Below are positions 40,001 to 47,155 of a DNA stretch of 64,000 nt, one piece after another (the first letter of the stretch is position 1; the number at the start of each line of letters is the position of its first letter). The notes below the pieces were generated by a model that had not been told where the DNA came from, ran no database searches, and saw nothing but the letters and a program-made list of their open reading frames with translations. Made by a program: the position numbers and the translations under genes. Source of the DNA: Skermania sp. ID1734 (GTDB lineage Bacteria; Actinomycetota; Actinomycetes; Mycobacteriales; Mycobacteriaceae); assembly GCF_007489285.1 (NCBI RefSeq), contig NZ_VLIY01000002.1:310001-374000 (forward strand), written 5' to 3'.

Positions 40001-40624
40001 CACGACCAGCGCATCGGCTGCTCGCAAGGCCTCGAACAGGTCCGGCGGGGCGGCCCGCAGGGATGCACAGAAGATCGGCAGCGCCCGGGCGCCGGCGGCC
40101 TCGATGGCCTGACACAACGTCTCGACGTAGGCGGTGTTTCCGGCCAAGTGCTGGGCACGGTAGTAGAGGACGGCCACCGTCGGGCCTGTCGCCGGCGAGG
40201 TTCGCGGCAGCGGCCCCCAGATGGGTGTCCGTGCCGGTGGTGCGAACCCGTGGCCGGTCAGCAGGATCGTGTCGGAAAGGAAGTTGTGCAATTCGCGCAG
40301 GTTTTCGGGGCCACCCTCGGCCAGGTAGTTGTGCGCGTCGGCCGCGACGCCGACCGGAACTGACGAGCACTCCATCAGCTCGGCGTCGGGAGCAAGTTCA
40401 CCACCGACGGCCACCAGCGGAACGCCGCTAGCGCGCAGCGCGTCCAGACCTTCTTCCCACGCGCGTCGTCCGCCGAGGATCCGGACGACCACGATGTCGG
40501 CGTCGCGAAGCAGGTCCGGCAGTTCATCGGGAATGAGCCGCGACGGGTTGGCCCAGCGGTAGTCCGCGCCGCTGGCGCGCGCGCTGAGCAGGTCGGTGTC
40601 CGACGTCGACAGCAACAGAATCAC
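37076..40624 (-). CDS. cobN: Cobaltochelatase subunit CobN
   Basis: A GTG at 40624 gives 1182 residues (VILLLSTSDTDLLSARASG), near the 1194 of the M. tuberculosis protein; a longer frame to 41509 merely reads antisense through cobG. The family motif HLGKHGNLEWLPGK and the C-terminal magnesium-chelatase H-like region are present. CobN is the large subunit of the aerobic ATP-dependent complex that inserts cobalt into hydrogenobyrinic acid a,c-diamide. It is divergent from cobG with 24 bp between the start codons. The CobS and CobT partners are not in this window. Confidence 0.95.
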   Translation of the reverse strand: MILLLSTSDTDLLSARASGADYRWANPSRLIPDELPDLLRDADIVVVRILGGRRAWEEGLDALRASGVPLVAVGGELAPDAELMECSSVPVGVAADAHNYLAEGGPENLRELHNFLSDTILLTGHGFAPPARTPIWGPLPRTSPATGPTVAVLYYRAQHLAGNTAYVETLCQAIEAAGARALPIFCASLRAAPPDLFEALRAADALVVTVLAAGGTTPATASAGGDDGAWDIGALAELDVPILQALCLTSGRATWVGNDDGLSPLDVATQVAVPEFDGRIITVPFSFKEFDADGLSRYEPDAERAARVAGIAVKHARLRHIPAADKKVALMLSAYPTKHARIGNAVGLDTPRSAIRLLEEMRLAGYDFGAEPIPGLDAGDGDALIHALIAAGGQDPDWLTSDQLEANPIRVSAARYRAWFDTLPAELKDAIVEHWGPPPGELFVDRSRDRDGEIVIAALQFGNLAIMVQPPRGFGENPVAIYHDPDLPPSHHYLAAYRWLADEFGADAMIHLGKHGNLEWLPGKTVGMSAACATDAALGDLPLIYPFLVNDPGEGSQAKRRAHATLVDHLIPPMARAESYGDIARLEQLLDEHQNIAALDPAKLPAIRQQIWTLLRAAKMDHDLGLTEQPDEDSFDDVLLHVDGWLCEIKDVQIRDGLHILGAAPEGEAEIDLVLAMLRARQIWGGASALPGLRDALGLADDAARERVDEIEARARELVAKLAAADWDPQAIPVGDPHVAEVLKFAATEVVPRLRRTSLEIQRVLHALDGGYIPAGPSGSPLRGLVNVLPTGRNFYSVDPKAIPSRLAWETGQAMADSLLQRYCTDHGEYPRSVGLSVWGTSAMRTSGDDIAEVLALLGVRPAWDEASRRVVSLEVIDLDELGRPRIDVTVRISGFFRDAFPHVLAMLDDAVRLVAALDEPAERNYIRAHAQADLDAHGDERRATTRIFGSKPGTYGAGLLQLIDSKSWRSDDDLAQVYTTWGGYAYGRGLDGAPAADDMRTAYRRIAVAAKNTDTREHDIADSDDYFQYHGGMVATVRALTGNDPEAYIGDSTRPESVRTRTLSEETARVFRSRVVNPRWLEAMRRHGYKGAFEMAATVDYLFGYDATTNVVADWMYEKLTESYVLDEQNRAFMNQSNPWALHGIAERLLEAVERDMWQEPDPDLLNALRQVYLETEGELE

Positions 40625-40648
40625 GCCGCAAACCCTATCTTGGGAGTT

Positions 40649-41767
40649 ATGTCCAGAAACCGGCCGGACGCCTGCCCCTCGACGCTGCAGTTGCATGACG
40701 CAGCCGACGGGCCGCTGGCGCGCATCCGCCTGCCCGGCGGCCGGCTCAGCCCCGCACAACTGGAAGCCCTCGCCCTGGCCGCCGCCGACGTGGCGAGCGG
40801 CTCGCTCGAGTTGACCAGCCGCGGCAACGTGCAGTTGCGCGCGGTGACCGATGCCGACGAGCTGCGAACGCGGCTCAGCGACGTCGGCTTGCTGCCGTCG
40901 AGCACCCATGAGCGAGTACGCAACATCGTCGCCTCGCCGCTCTCGGGCCGGGTCGGCGGAGTCGGCGACATCGAGTCGCTCATCGGCGGCCTCGATGCTG
41001 CGCTGCAGGCCGAACCCGTCCTCGCAGACCTGCCGGGCCGGGTGCTGTTTTCGCTGGACGACGGGCGCGGTGACGTGAGCGGGCTCGGCGCCGACATCGG
41101 GCTGCACGCGGTCGCGCCCGACGATTTCGCCTTGGTGCTCGCGGGCGTGGACTCCGGGGCGCGGGTTTCGCGTGCGGATGCTGTTGACGTGATGGCACAT
41201 GCGGCAAAGGAATTCGTTGCACTGCGGGACACCGAATGGCGTCTGCGCGAGATCGAAAATGGCGCGCAAAGCGTTTTGGCGGCGTTGTGTCGTGAGCCCA
41301 CGGATACGCCGATCGAATTCAGTCCGGCTATGCCGCCTGTCGGCTGGATCGATCAGGATGATGGCGGTGTAACTCTCGGTGCCGCAGTCAAATTCGGCTC
41401 GCTGGATGCGCGTACCGCCCAGTTTCTGGCGGCAGTCGAGCGACCGGTCGTCTTCACGCCTTGGCGCACTGTCGTGCTGAGCGATCTCGACGAATGGACG
41501 GCCGAACAAGTGGTCCGGGTGCTCGCTCCGATGGGTCTGATCTTCGACGCCGACTCACCGTGGCTGACGGTGTCTGCATGTGCCGGCCGGCCGGGGTGCG
41601 CCAAGGCGCTCGCCGACGTGCGCGCCGATGCGACCGCCGCCGTGGAGAACGGCGAACTGCCGGTGATCGGGCGTCAGCACTGGGCTGGCTGTGAGCGCCG
41701 CTGCGGCAGGCCGGGCGGGGAGGCCGTGGATGTGGTTTCCACCGGGGATGGGTATCGGATCACTTGA
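40649..41767 (+). CDS. cobG: Precorrin-3B synthase CobG
   Basis: The ATG at 40649 gives 372 residues. It is a sulfite/nitrite-reductase-like protein: two ferredoxin-like half-domains (RIRLPGGRLSPAQLEALALAA; SLELTSRGNVQLRAV) and the C-terminal iron-sulfur cysteines CAGRPGCAKA and HWAGCERRCGRP. CobG is the Fe-S monooxygenase that converts precorrin-3A to precorrin-3B in the aerobic cobalamin route. It heads cobG-cobH-cobIJ and is divergent from cobN, so the two share a promoter region of only 24 bp; leaderless transcripts are plausible because no well-spaced ribosome site is seen. Confidence 0.93.
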   Translation: MSRNRPDACPSTLQLHDAADGPLARIRLPGGRLSPAQLEALALAAADVASGSLELTSRGNVQLRAVTDADELRTRLSDVGLLPSSTHERVRNIVASPLSGRVGGVGDIESLIGGLDAALQAEPVLADLPGRVLFSLDDGRGDVSGLGADIGLHAVAPDDFALVLAGVDSGARVSRADAVDVMAHAAKEFVALRDTEWRLREIENGAQSVLAALCREPTDTPIEFSPAMPPVGWIDQDDGGVTLGAAVKFGSLDARTAQFLAAVERPVVFTPWRTVVLSDLDEWTAEQVVRVLAPMGLIFDADSPWLTVSACAGRPGCAKALADVRADATAAVENGELPVIGRQHWAGCERRCGRPGGEAVDVVSTGDGYRIT

Positions 41768-41772
41768 TACCT

Positions 41773-41850
41773 GTGCACTGAGCGTCCATTGTTGGCCGTT
41801 GCCACGCGTGATCACGCGCGTGCCGCGCCATTCCTGGACACACAGTGCAC
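41773..41850. repeat. 78-bp imperfect palindrome between cobG and cobH
   Basis: The arms 41773-41788 and 41835-41850 (beginning GTGCACTG and ending CAGTGCAC) pair over about 13 of 16 positions. The inner 14-bp perfect palindrome CGCGTGATCACGCG at 41805-41818 has the same centre of symmetry. The element can fold into a long cruciform or hairpin in the cobG-cobH transcript. No T-run follows, so a classical terminator is unlikely. Confidence 0.7.
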
Positions 41851-41895
41851 GCGCCCGAGAAATCTCGGCGAGCACTGAGCCCTTATCGTGAACCC

Positions 41896-42516
41896 ATGCT
41901 CGACTACCTGCGCGACGGTGCCGAAATCTATCGGCAGTCGTTCGCGACGATCCGCGCCGAGGCCGATCTGGCCGGATTGCCCGCCGATGTCGAGCGTGTC
42001 GCCGTACGGATGATCCACGCCTGCGGTGACGTGGGGATCGCTGCCGACGTCGCCTACACCCCTGGTGCGGTCGCTGCGGCTCGAGCGGCCCTGCATAGCG
42101 GCGCGCCGATTCTCTGTGATGCCCAGATGGTGGCCTCCGGGATTACCCGCAAGCGGCTGCCCTGCGACAACGACGTCGTGTGCCTGTTGAGTGATGCGCG
42201 CACGCCGGTCATCGCCGAGCAACTCGGCACCACTCGCTCCGCCGCCGCGGTCGAGTTGTGGCGGGACCGCCTCGGCGGCGCTGTCGTCGCGATCGGTAAT
42301 GCGCCCACAGCGCTGTTTCACCTGCTGGACATGATTGCGCACGGCGCGCCTCGTCCAGCCGCGATTGTCGGTGGACCGGTCGGCTTCATCGGCGCCGCGG
42401 AATCGAAGGAAGCAGTCATCGCCACCGACCTCGACTACGTGCTGTTGCGCGGTCGACGGGGCGGCAGCGCGATCACCGCCGCAGCCGTCAATGCTATTGC
42501 GAGCGAACAAGAGTGA
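41896..42516 (+). CDS. cobH: Precorrin-8X methylmutase CobH
   Basis: The ATG at 41896 gives 206 residues, the normal size; an upstream GTG at 41845 lies in the palindrome arm and adds an unrelated tail. The catalytic-histidine motif [16 protein letters not shown] is intact at about residues 39-54, and [19 protein letters not shown] and the C-terminal [15 protein letters not shown] match the family. CobH moves the C-11 methyl group to C-12 of precorrin-8X, giving hydrogenobyrinate. It is linked to cobIJ through a short duplicated junction. Confidence 0.95.
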   Translation: MLDYLRDGAEIYRQSFATIRAEADLAGLPADVERVAVRMIHACGDVGIAADVAYTPGAVAAARAALHSGAPILCDAQMVASGITRKRLPCDNDVVCLLSDARTPVIAEQLGTTRSAAAVELWRDRLGGAVVAIGNAPTALFHLLDMIAHGAPRPAAIVGGPVGFIGAAESKEAVIATDLDYVLLRGRRGGSAITAAAVNAIASEQE

Positions 42517-42553
42517 GCGAGCCGATGAGCACAGCGAGCGATCAAGAGTGAGC
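42499..42553 (+). repeat. 35-bp-period duplication of the cobH/cobIJ junction, with a 12-codon mini-ORF
   Basis: A 20-bp segment at 42499-42518 recurs at 42534-42553 with one mismatch (GCGAGCGA, A or T, then CAAGAGTGAGC). The first copy holds the cobH stop within GTGA, the second the cobIJ start within GTGA. Between them a 12-codon frame (42513-42551, [12 protein letters not shown]) starts on the cobH stop and ends on the cobIJ start. Its end echoes the cobH C-terminus (ASEQE). Confidence 0.85.
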
Positions 42554-44029
42554 AGCCACGGCAAGCTCTGGGGCATCGGGCTGGGTCCCGGTGATCCGGA
42601 ACTGGTGACGGTGAAGGCCGCGCGGATCATCGGCGAGGCGGACGTGGTGGCCTTTCACAGTGCCCGCCACGGTCGCAGCATTTCCCGGTCCATCGCCGCG
42701 CCGTACATGCGGCCGGGCCAGATCGAGGAGCACCTCGTCTATCCGGTGACGACCGAAACCACCGACCACCCTGGCGGATACGACGGCGCGATCGAGGAGT
42801 TCTACGTCGAATCCGCGGCGAAGCTCGCGCGACACCTCGAAGCTGGTCACAGCGTCGCCCTGCTGGCCGCCGGGGACCCGCTCTTCTACAGCTCCTACAT
42901 GCACATGCACAAGCGGCTGGCCGACCGGTTCGACACCGAGGTGATCCCCGGCGTGACCTCCGTCAGCGCGGCCAGCGCGGCGCTGGGTGTGCCGCTGGTC
43001 GAAGGTGAGCAGGTACTGACGGTGCTGCCCGCAACGATGGGCGAAGAGGAGTTGGCCCGGCGGTTGGGTAAGACCGACGCTGCGGCCATCATGAAGCTCG
43101 GGCGCAGCTACCCCTCGGTCGTCAACGCCTTGAAGCGCGCCGGACGGCTCGACGACGCCCACTACGTCGAACGGGCCAGCACCTCGCGGCAGCGGGTATT
43201 GCCAGCCACCGACGCGGCCGCCGAGGACGTGCCGTACTTCTCGATCGTGCTGGTTCCCGGACTCGCGCGCGTTCCTGTGCAGCAGCGAGGCGAGGTGGTG
43301 GTCGTCGGTCTCGGACCCGGTGATGAAGCTTGGACCACTCCGGAGGTTCGCACTGCGCTCGCCGCTGCCACCGACCTGGTGGGTTACGGGCCGTACCTCG
43401 ACCGGGTCGCTGTCCGCCCCGGCCAGCGCCGGCATGCCAGCGACAACCGCGTGGAGGCCGAACGAGCCGCGCACGCATTGAGTTTGGCGCAGAGTGGGGC
43501 GCGCGTCGCGGTGGTGTCTTCGGGTGACCCCGGTGTGTTCGCAATGGCCGCCGCCGTGTTGGAGGTTGCGGCACAAGCAGAATGGCGCGACGTGCCGGTG
43601 CGGGTACTGCCGGGCATGACCGCCGCCAACGCCGTGGCCAGTCGGGTCGGCGCACCGCTCGGGCACGACTACGCGGTTATCTCGCTGTCGGATCGGTTGA
43701 AGCCGTGGGATGTTGTCGCCGAGCGGCTTTCGGCGGCGGCTGCAGCTGATATGGCGATCGCCATTTACAACCCGGCATCGCGGAGCAGAACCTGGCAAGT
43801 CGGCGCCATGCGCGACATCCTGCTCGAGCACCGCGCGCCAGACACGCCCGTGGTGCTCGGCCGGGATGTGGGCGGGCCGACCGAGCGGGTCCGGGTCAGC
43901 ACCCTCGGCGAATTCGATCCAGCCGAGGTGGACATGCGCACGCTGTTGATCATCGGCTCGTCACAAACCCAGGTGATCGAGAACAACGGCAGCCCAGCTG
44001 TTTTCACGCCCCGGCGATATCCTGAATAG
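42548..44029 (+). CDS. cobIJ: CobIJ fusion: precorrin-2 C20- and precorrin-3B C17-methyltransferase
   Basis: The GTG at 42548 gives 493 residues. Two tetrapyrrole-methylase domains follow one another: residues about 1-245 (LWGIGLGPGDPELVTVKA, GVTSVSAASAALG) are CobI, and about 250-493 (VVVVGLGPGDEAWTTPEVR, SSGDPGVFAMAAAVLE, GMTAANAVASRVGAPLGHDYAVISLSD) are CobJ. Both keep the GxGPGD SAM loop. The fused form is the mycobacterial arrangement (Rv2066). It supplies the C-20 methyl group and the ring-contracting C-17 methyl group. Its 3' end overlaps the convergent TetR gene by 26 bp. Confidence 0.95.
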   Translation: MSSHGKLWGIGLGPGDPELVTVKAARIIGEADVVAFHSARHGRSISRSIAAPYMRPGQIEEHLVYPVTTETTDHPGGYDGAIEEFYVESAAKLARHLEAGHSVALLAAGDPLFYSSYMHMHKRLADRFDTEVIPGVTSVSAASAALGVPLVEGEQVLTVLPATMGEEELARRLGKTDAAAIMKLGRSYPSVVNALKRAGRLDDAHYVERASTSRQRVLPATDAAAEDVPYFSIVLVPGLARVPVQQRGEVVVVGLGPGDEAWTTPEVRTALAAATDLVGYGPYLDRVAVRPGQRRHASDNRVEAERAAHALSLAQSGARVAVVSSGDPGVFAMAAAVLEVAAQAEWRDVPVRVLPGMTAANAVASRVGAPLGHDYAVISLSDRLKPWDVVAERLSAAAAADMAIAIYNPASRSRTWQVGAMRDILLEHRAPDTPVVLGRDVGGPTERVRVSTLGEFDPAEVDMRTLLIIGSSQTQVIENNGSPAVFTPRRYPE

Positions 44030-44603
44030 TCCGTTCCATCATGTGCACCCAAGTGCGCACGAAGGCTTCGTCGGTAACGTCGGTGGCACTGAGCAGGTGC
44101 AGGCTTTGCAGTAGCCGGTTCGACAGCAGGGCGCCCAGCCCGACCGTCGACACCTCGAGCGAGCGTTCGGCCGGAACGCCCTGGGTCTCGAGCCAGGTGG
44201 CGAAGCCCGCGAAGGTCGAGCGGATGAGCTGGTCCACCGCATCGTTGACGAGCTCCGGGTGGGTGCGCGCCTCGGTCGCGAGGACGCGCAGTAGATCCTG
44301 TTCGCGGGTCATCTCCCGCAAGGCGTAGCGCGCGAGCAGCGTCAGCTCGACGCGCAGATCACCGAGCCCCGTGAGCAATTCGCGGATGTCCCGCAGCGCC
44401 GCGAGGCGGTCGAGGTGGCGCGCGATGCCGGCCCGTAGTAGGGCGTCCTTGGTGCGGAAATGGTGGTAGATCCCACCGGCGCCCGGCGTCAGCCCAGCGG
44501 CGGCCTCGATCTGGGTGATGCTGGTGCCGCGAAAGCCCTTCTCGCTGAACAGCTGCATGGCCGCATCGAGAATGCGATCGCGGGTAGGGCTTGACGTCAC
44601 CAC
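44004..44603 (-). CDS. TetR family regulator
   Basis: A 199-residue protein starting at an ATG at 44603. The HTH is clear (RILDAAMQLFSEKGFRGTSITQIEAAAG, then IYHHFRTKDALL at about residues 10-55), followed by a helical effector domain of the TetR C-terminal type with ARTHPELVNDAVDQLIRSTF. A 16-bp inverted repeat lies between it and the ABC1 kinase gene. It probably represses the divergent kinase-P450-epimerase operon and itself. The inducer is unknown. Confidence 0.9.
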   Translation of the reverse strand: MVTSSPTRDRILDAAMQLFSEKGFRGTSITQIEAAAGLTPGAGGIYHHFRTKDALLRAGIARHLDRLAALRDIRELLTGLGDLRVELTLLARYALREMTREQDLLRVLATEARTHPELVNDAVDQLIRSTFAGFATWLETQGVPAERSLEVSTVGLGALLSNRLLQSLHLLSATDVTDEAFVRTWVHMMERTIQDIAGA

Positions 44604-44607
44604 GTGA

Positions 44608-44623
44608 CTAAGTGAACACTTAG
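44608..44623. promoter_or_regulatory. Putative TetR operator
   Basis: The inverted repeat CTAAGTG-aa-CACTTAG occupies 44608-44623, 4 bp before the TetR start codon and 19 bp before the ABC1 kinase start. The perfect 7-bp arms and 2-bp centre are typical of TetR operators. Binding by the adjacent regulator is inferred from position. Confidence 0.7.
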
Positions 44624-44642
44624 GTCAAGTAAGCGTCAAGGT

Positions 44643-46070
44643 ATGCCGCCCGATTATCTGGGGGTCCGCATGGACGAGCACGTAATGCACAAGGGCCGGG
44701 TGCGGCGGGCAGCGCCGTTGGTGGGGCTGGCCGGAAGGACCGCGGGCGAGGCGGTGGTGGCATCGCTGGGCAGGCGCGTCCGTGGCCAGCGCGGTTCGAC
44801 GGCGGAATTCCATGAACGAACCGCGCAACGCTACGCCGAGCGACTCGGCCGCTCCAAGGGCGTGCTGATGAAGGCCGGTCAGATTCTCTCTTTCACGTCG
44901 ATCGCGCCCATGCTCGGCGAGGAAAATGCGACGATCTGGCAGAGCGCACTGGCCCGGTTGCAGGATGATGCGCCGCCGATGCCGGCTGAGCTTGCTGTCG
45001 AGGTGGTCACCCGGGAGCTGGGTCAGCCGCCGGAGAAGGCGTTCAAGACATTCGACCCGGTTCCGATGGCCGCCGCGTCCATCGGTCAAGTGCACGCGGC
45101 CACCACGGCCGACGGCGAAGACGTGGTGGTCAAAGTTCAGTACCCAGGAGTGGACGAGGCCATTCGTGCGGACCTGCGCAATACCGAATTGCTGGTGACC
45201 TTCTTCGAATTAATGCGTGGCGTTCTACCCGACATGAACCGAATCGATGCCCGCGCGGCGGCCGCAGAGGTGACCGCGCGCATCGGTGAGGAGATCGACT
45301 ACGTCGTCGAGGCGCGCAACCAGCAGGCGTTCGCCGACGCTTACCGCGGTCACCCGGCCATCAGGATTCCCGACGTCATGCCGGAGCTGTCCACGTCGCG
45401 GGTTCTGACGATGACGCGTGCTGATGGCCTGCGCTACGCCGACGCGGTGCACGCGTCGCAGGAACTGCACGACGCGTGGGGTGAGGTGATCCAGCGGTTC
45501 GCGCTGGGCAGCATTCGTCGCTTCGGGATGTTTCACGCCGACCCCCACCCCGGCAACTACCTGTTCCACGACGACGGCACCGTGACCTTCCTCGACTTCG
45601 GTTGCGTGAAGTCGTTCACGCGTGCGCAGGTGCTCCGGATCAAGCGCCTGCTCAACGTGGTTGTCGCGGGTGATGCCGATGCGGCCATGGAGGCGTTCTT
45701 CGACATCGGCATCTTCGATCCAGCCGCTCCGCCGGACCGGGGTGCGGCGCTGCGCTGGTATCGCAACTCGCTGGAGCCGCTCGTCGCGCCGCAGCCCTAC
45801 ACCTACACCCCGGAGTTCGCGGCGCGCGTGGTGCGCGACGAGATGTCGCCACTCGGACCGTTCGGGGAGGTAGTGCGCAGCGCTGCCATCGATCCGGCGT
45901 ATGTGATGCTCACCCGCATCAACCTCGGCGTCACCTCTGTGCTCGGCGGCCTGCGCTCGACCGGCCCGTGGGAGGCCATGCGCAAGGAATGGGACGCCGG
46001 CGGTCGACCGGCGACTCCGCTCGGCGTGGCGGAGGCCGACTTTCTGGCGTCTCGCGGGATTGCGCAATGA
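44643..46070 (+). CDS. ABC1/UbiB family atypical kinase
   Basis: The product is 475 residues from an ATG at 44643; the ATG at 44670 is a fair alternative. Family hallmarks are KAGQ (about 77-80), the Ala-rich nucleotide loop AAASIGQVH in place of a P-loop, the lysine of VVVKVQYPG, FGMFHADPHPGNY, and the metal site LDFGCVKSF. UbiB-type proteins are ATPases that support extraction or biosynthesis of isoprenoid lipids such as quinones. Its stop overlaps the next start as ATGA. Partnering with a P450 and an epimerase suggests a role in making or handling a lipidic or isoprenoid compound (inference). Confidence 0.88.
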   Translation: MPPDYLGVRMDEHVMHKGRVRRAAPLVGLAGRTAGEAVVASLGRRVRGQRGSTAEFHERTAQRYAERLGRSKGVLMKAGQILSFTSIAPMLGEENATIWQSALARLQDDAPPMPAELAVEVVTRELGQPPEKAFKTFDPVPMAAASIGQVHAATTADGEDVVVKVQYPGVDEAIRADLRNTELLVTFFELMRGVLPDMNRIDARAAAAEVTARIGEEIDYVVEARNQQAFADAYRGHPAIRIPDVMPELSTSRVLTMTRADGLRYADAVHASQELHDAWGEVIQRFALGSIRRFGMFHADPHPGNYLFHDDGTVTFLDFGCVKSFTRAQVLRIKRLLNVVVAGDADAAMEAFFDIGIFDPAAPPDRGAALRWYRNSLEPLVAPQPYTYTPEFAARVVRDEMSPLGPFGEVVRSAAIDPAYVMLTRINLGVTSVLGGLRSTGPWEAMRKEWDAGGRPATPLGVAEADFLASRGIAQ

Positions 46071-47155
46071 CTGCCGCGACGACGGCGCCCGTACGGTGGA
46101 ACGACGACATTTCCGCCTTCGAAATCACTGGCCACGCCGAGGCGTCGCACATTCTGCGCGGCACCGGCTGGAGCAGCGACCCGCGTCGCAATCCGCTTAT
46201 CTCGCACGACTTTGCGGCGCTGTCCCCCGCCACGGTGCTGTTCATGGACCCACCCGACCACACCCGGCTGCGTCGGCTGATCAGCCCCGCGTTTACGCCG
46301 CGCGCCATCGAGGCGTTGCGTCCGCGGGTGCGGGCCATCGTTGCAGCCGCGCTCGACGGCCTCGATGCCGAGCCGGACTTACTGGCCGAGTTCGCCTATC
46401 TGGTTCCCCTTGCGGTGATTGCCGAGTTGCTCGATGTCGGTGCGGACGGCGCGGAACTGTTGCAAGCCGAAACACCAGCGCTGGCCAGGCTTCTCGAGAT
46501 CGACGTCAGCGCTGCCGAGGTCGCGGCGGCGGCCGAGGCGGGTCTGGAGGTGACGTTGTTTCTGACGCCGCTGATTGCGCAGCGCCGTCAGCATCCGGGT
46601 GACGACTTCATCAGCGCGCTGCTGCGTGAGCCCGAGATAACCCTCGATGAGGTGCTGGCCACCACCATGCTGCTGCTCGCAGCCGGACACGAAACAACGG
46701 CGAATGTGATCGCCAACGGCGCGCTGGCACTGCTGCAATCCCCCGATCAGGTGCCGCAGCTCATCGCCGACCCGATCCGTGGCATCGAGGAGATCCTGCG
46801 CCTCTGCGGCCCTGTGAAATTGGTTGGGCGCACGGCCATCGGAGCGCACGAGGTGGGCGGCCAACTGATAGATGACGGCCAAGCTGCGCTGATACGAATC
46901 CCGGACACCAACCGCGACCCGCGGGTATATCAGCGACCCGGAGCCTTCGAACTTGCCCGCAAGCCCGCTCCCAACTTGGCTTTCGGCGCTGGCGCCCATT
47001 ACTGTCTCGGTGCGGCGCTGGCCAGACTCGAAGCCGCGGAGGCGCTTTCGGCATTATTCACCCGATACCGCCATATGCGCTTGCTGAGCGAGCCTCGTTG
47101 GCGTGAATCCACCACATTTGCCGCCCTGCTCGAACTACCCGTGGAGTTGGCATGA
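46067..47155 (+). CDS. Cytochrome P450 monooxygenase (short N-terminus)
   Basis: An ATG overlapping the kinase stop (ATGA at 46067) gives 362 residues, roughly 40 fewer than typical bacterial P450s, the deficit being at the N-terminus. Landmarks are LMDPPDHTRLRRLISPAF-type text near 64-82 (FMDPPDHTRLR), the I-helix AGHETTANV, the K-helix EEILR (ExxR) and the heme loop FGAGAHYCLG with the cysteine ligand. It should hydroxylate a hydrophobic substrate and needs a ferredoxin and reductase from elsewhere. Its stop overlaps the epimerase start as ATGA. The substrate is unknown. Confidence 0.9.
   Translation: MTAATTAPVRWNDDISAFEITGHAEASHILRGTGWSSDPRRNPLISHDFAALSPATVLFMDPPDHTRLRRLISPAFTPRAIEALRPRVRAIVAAALDGLDAEPDLLAEFAYLVPLAVIAELLDVGADGAELLQAETPALARLLEIDVSAAEVAAAAEAGLEVTLFLTPLIAQRRQHPGDDFISALLREPEITLDEVLATTMLLLAAGHETTANVIANGALALLQSPDQVPQLIADPIRGIEEILRLCGPVKLVGRTAIGAHEVGGQLIDDGQAALIRIPDTNRDPRVYQRPGAFELARKPAPNLAFGAGAHYCLGAALARLEAAEALSALFTRYRHMRLLSEPRWRESTTFAALLELPVELA

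Noticed and set aside
37076-41509. cobN extended to 41509 (1477 codons).
   Set aside because: The extra 295 codons read antisense through cobG; the GTG at 40624 begins the true CobN N-terminus.
41845-41895. Earlier start of cobH at the GTG at 41845.
   Set aside because: It lies inside the palindrome arm and adds 17 residues without family similarity; the ATG at 41896 gives the normal length.
37048-42500. Cobalamin riboswitch near the cob genes.
   Set aside because: Gaps are 24-128 bp and I see no B12-box-like conserved segment in them.
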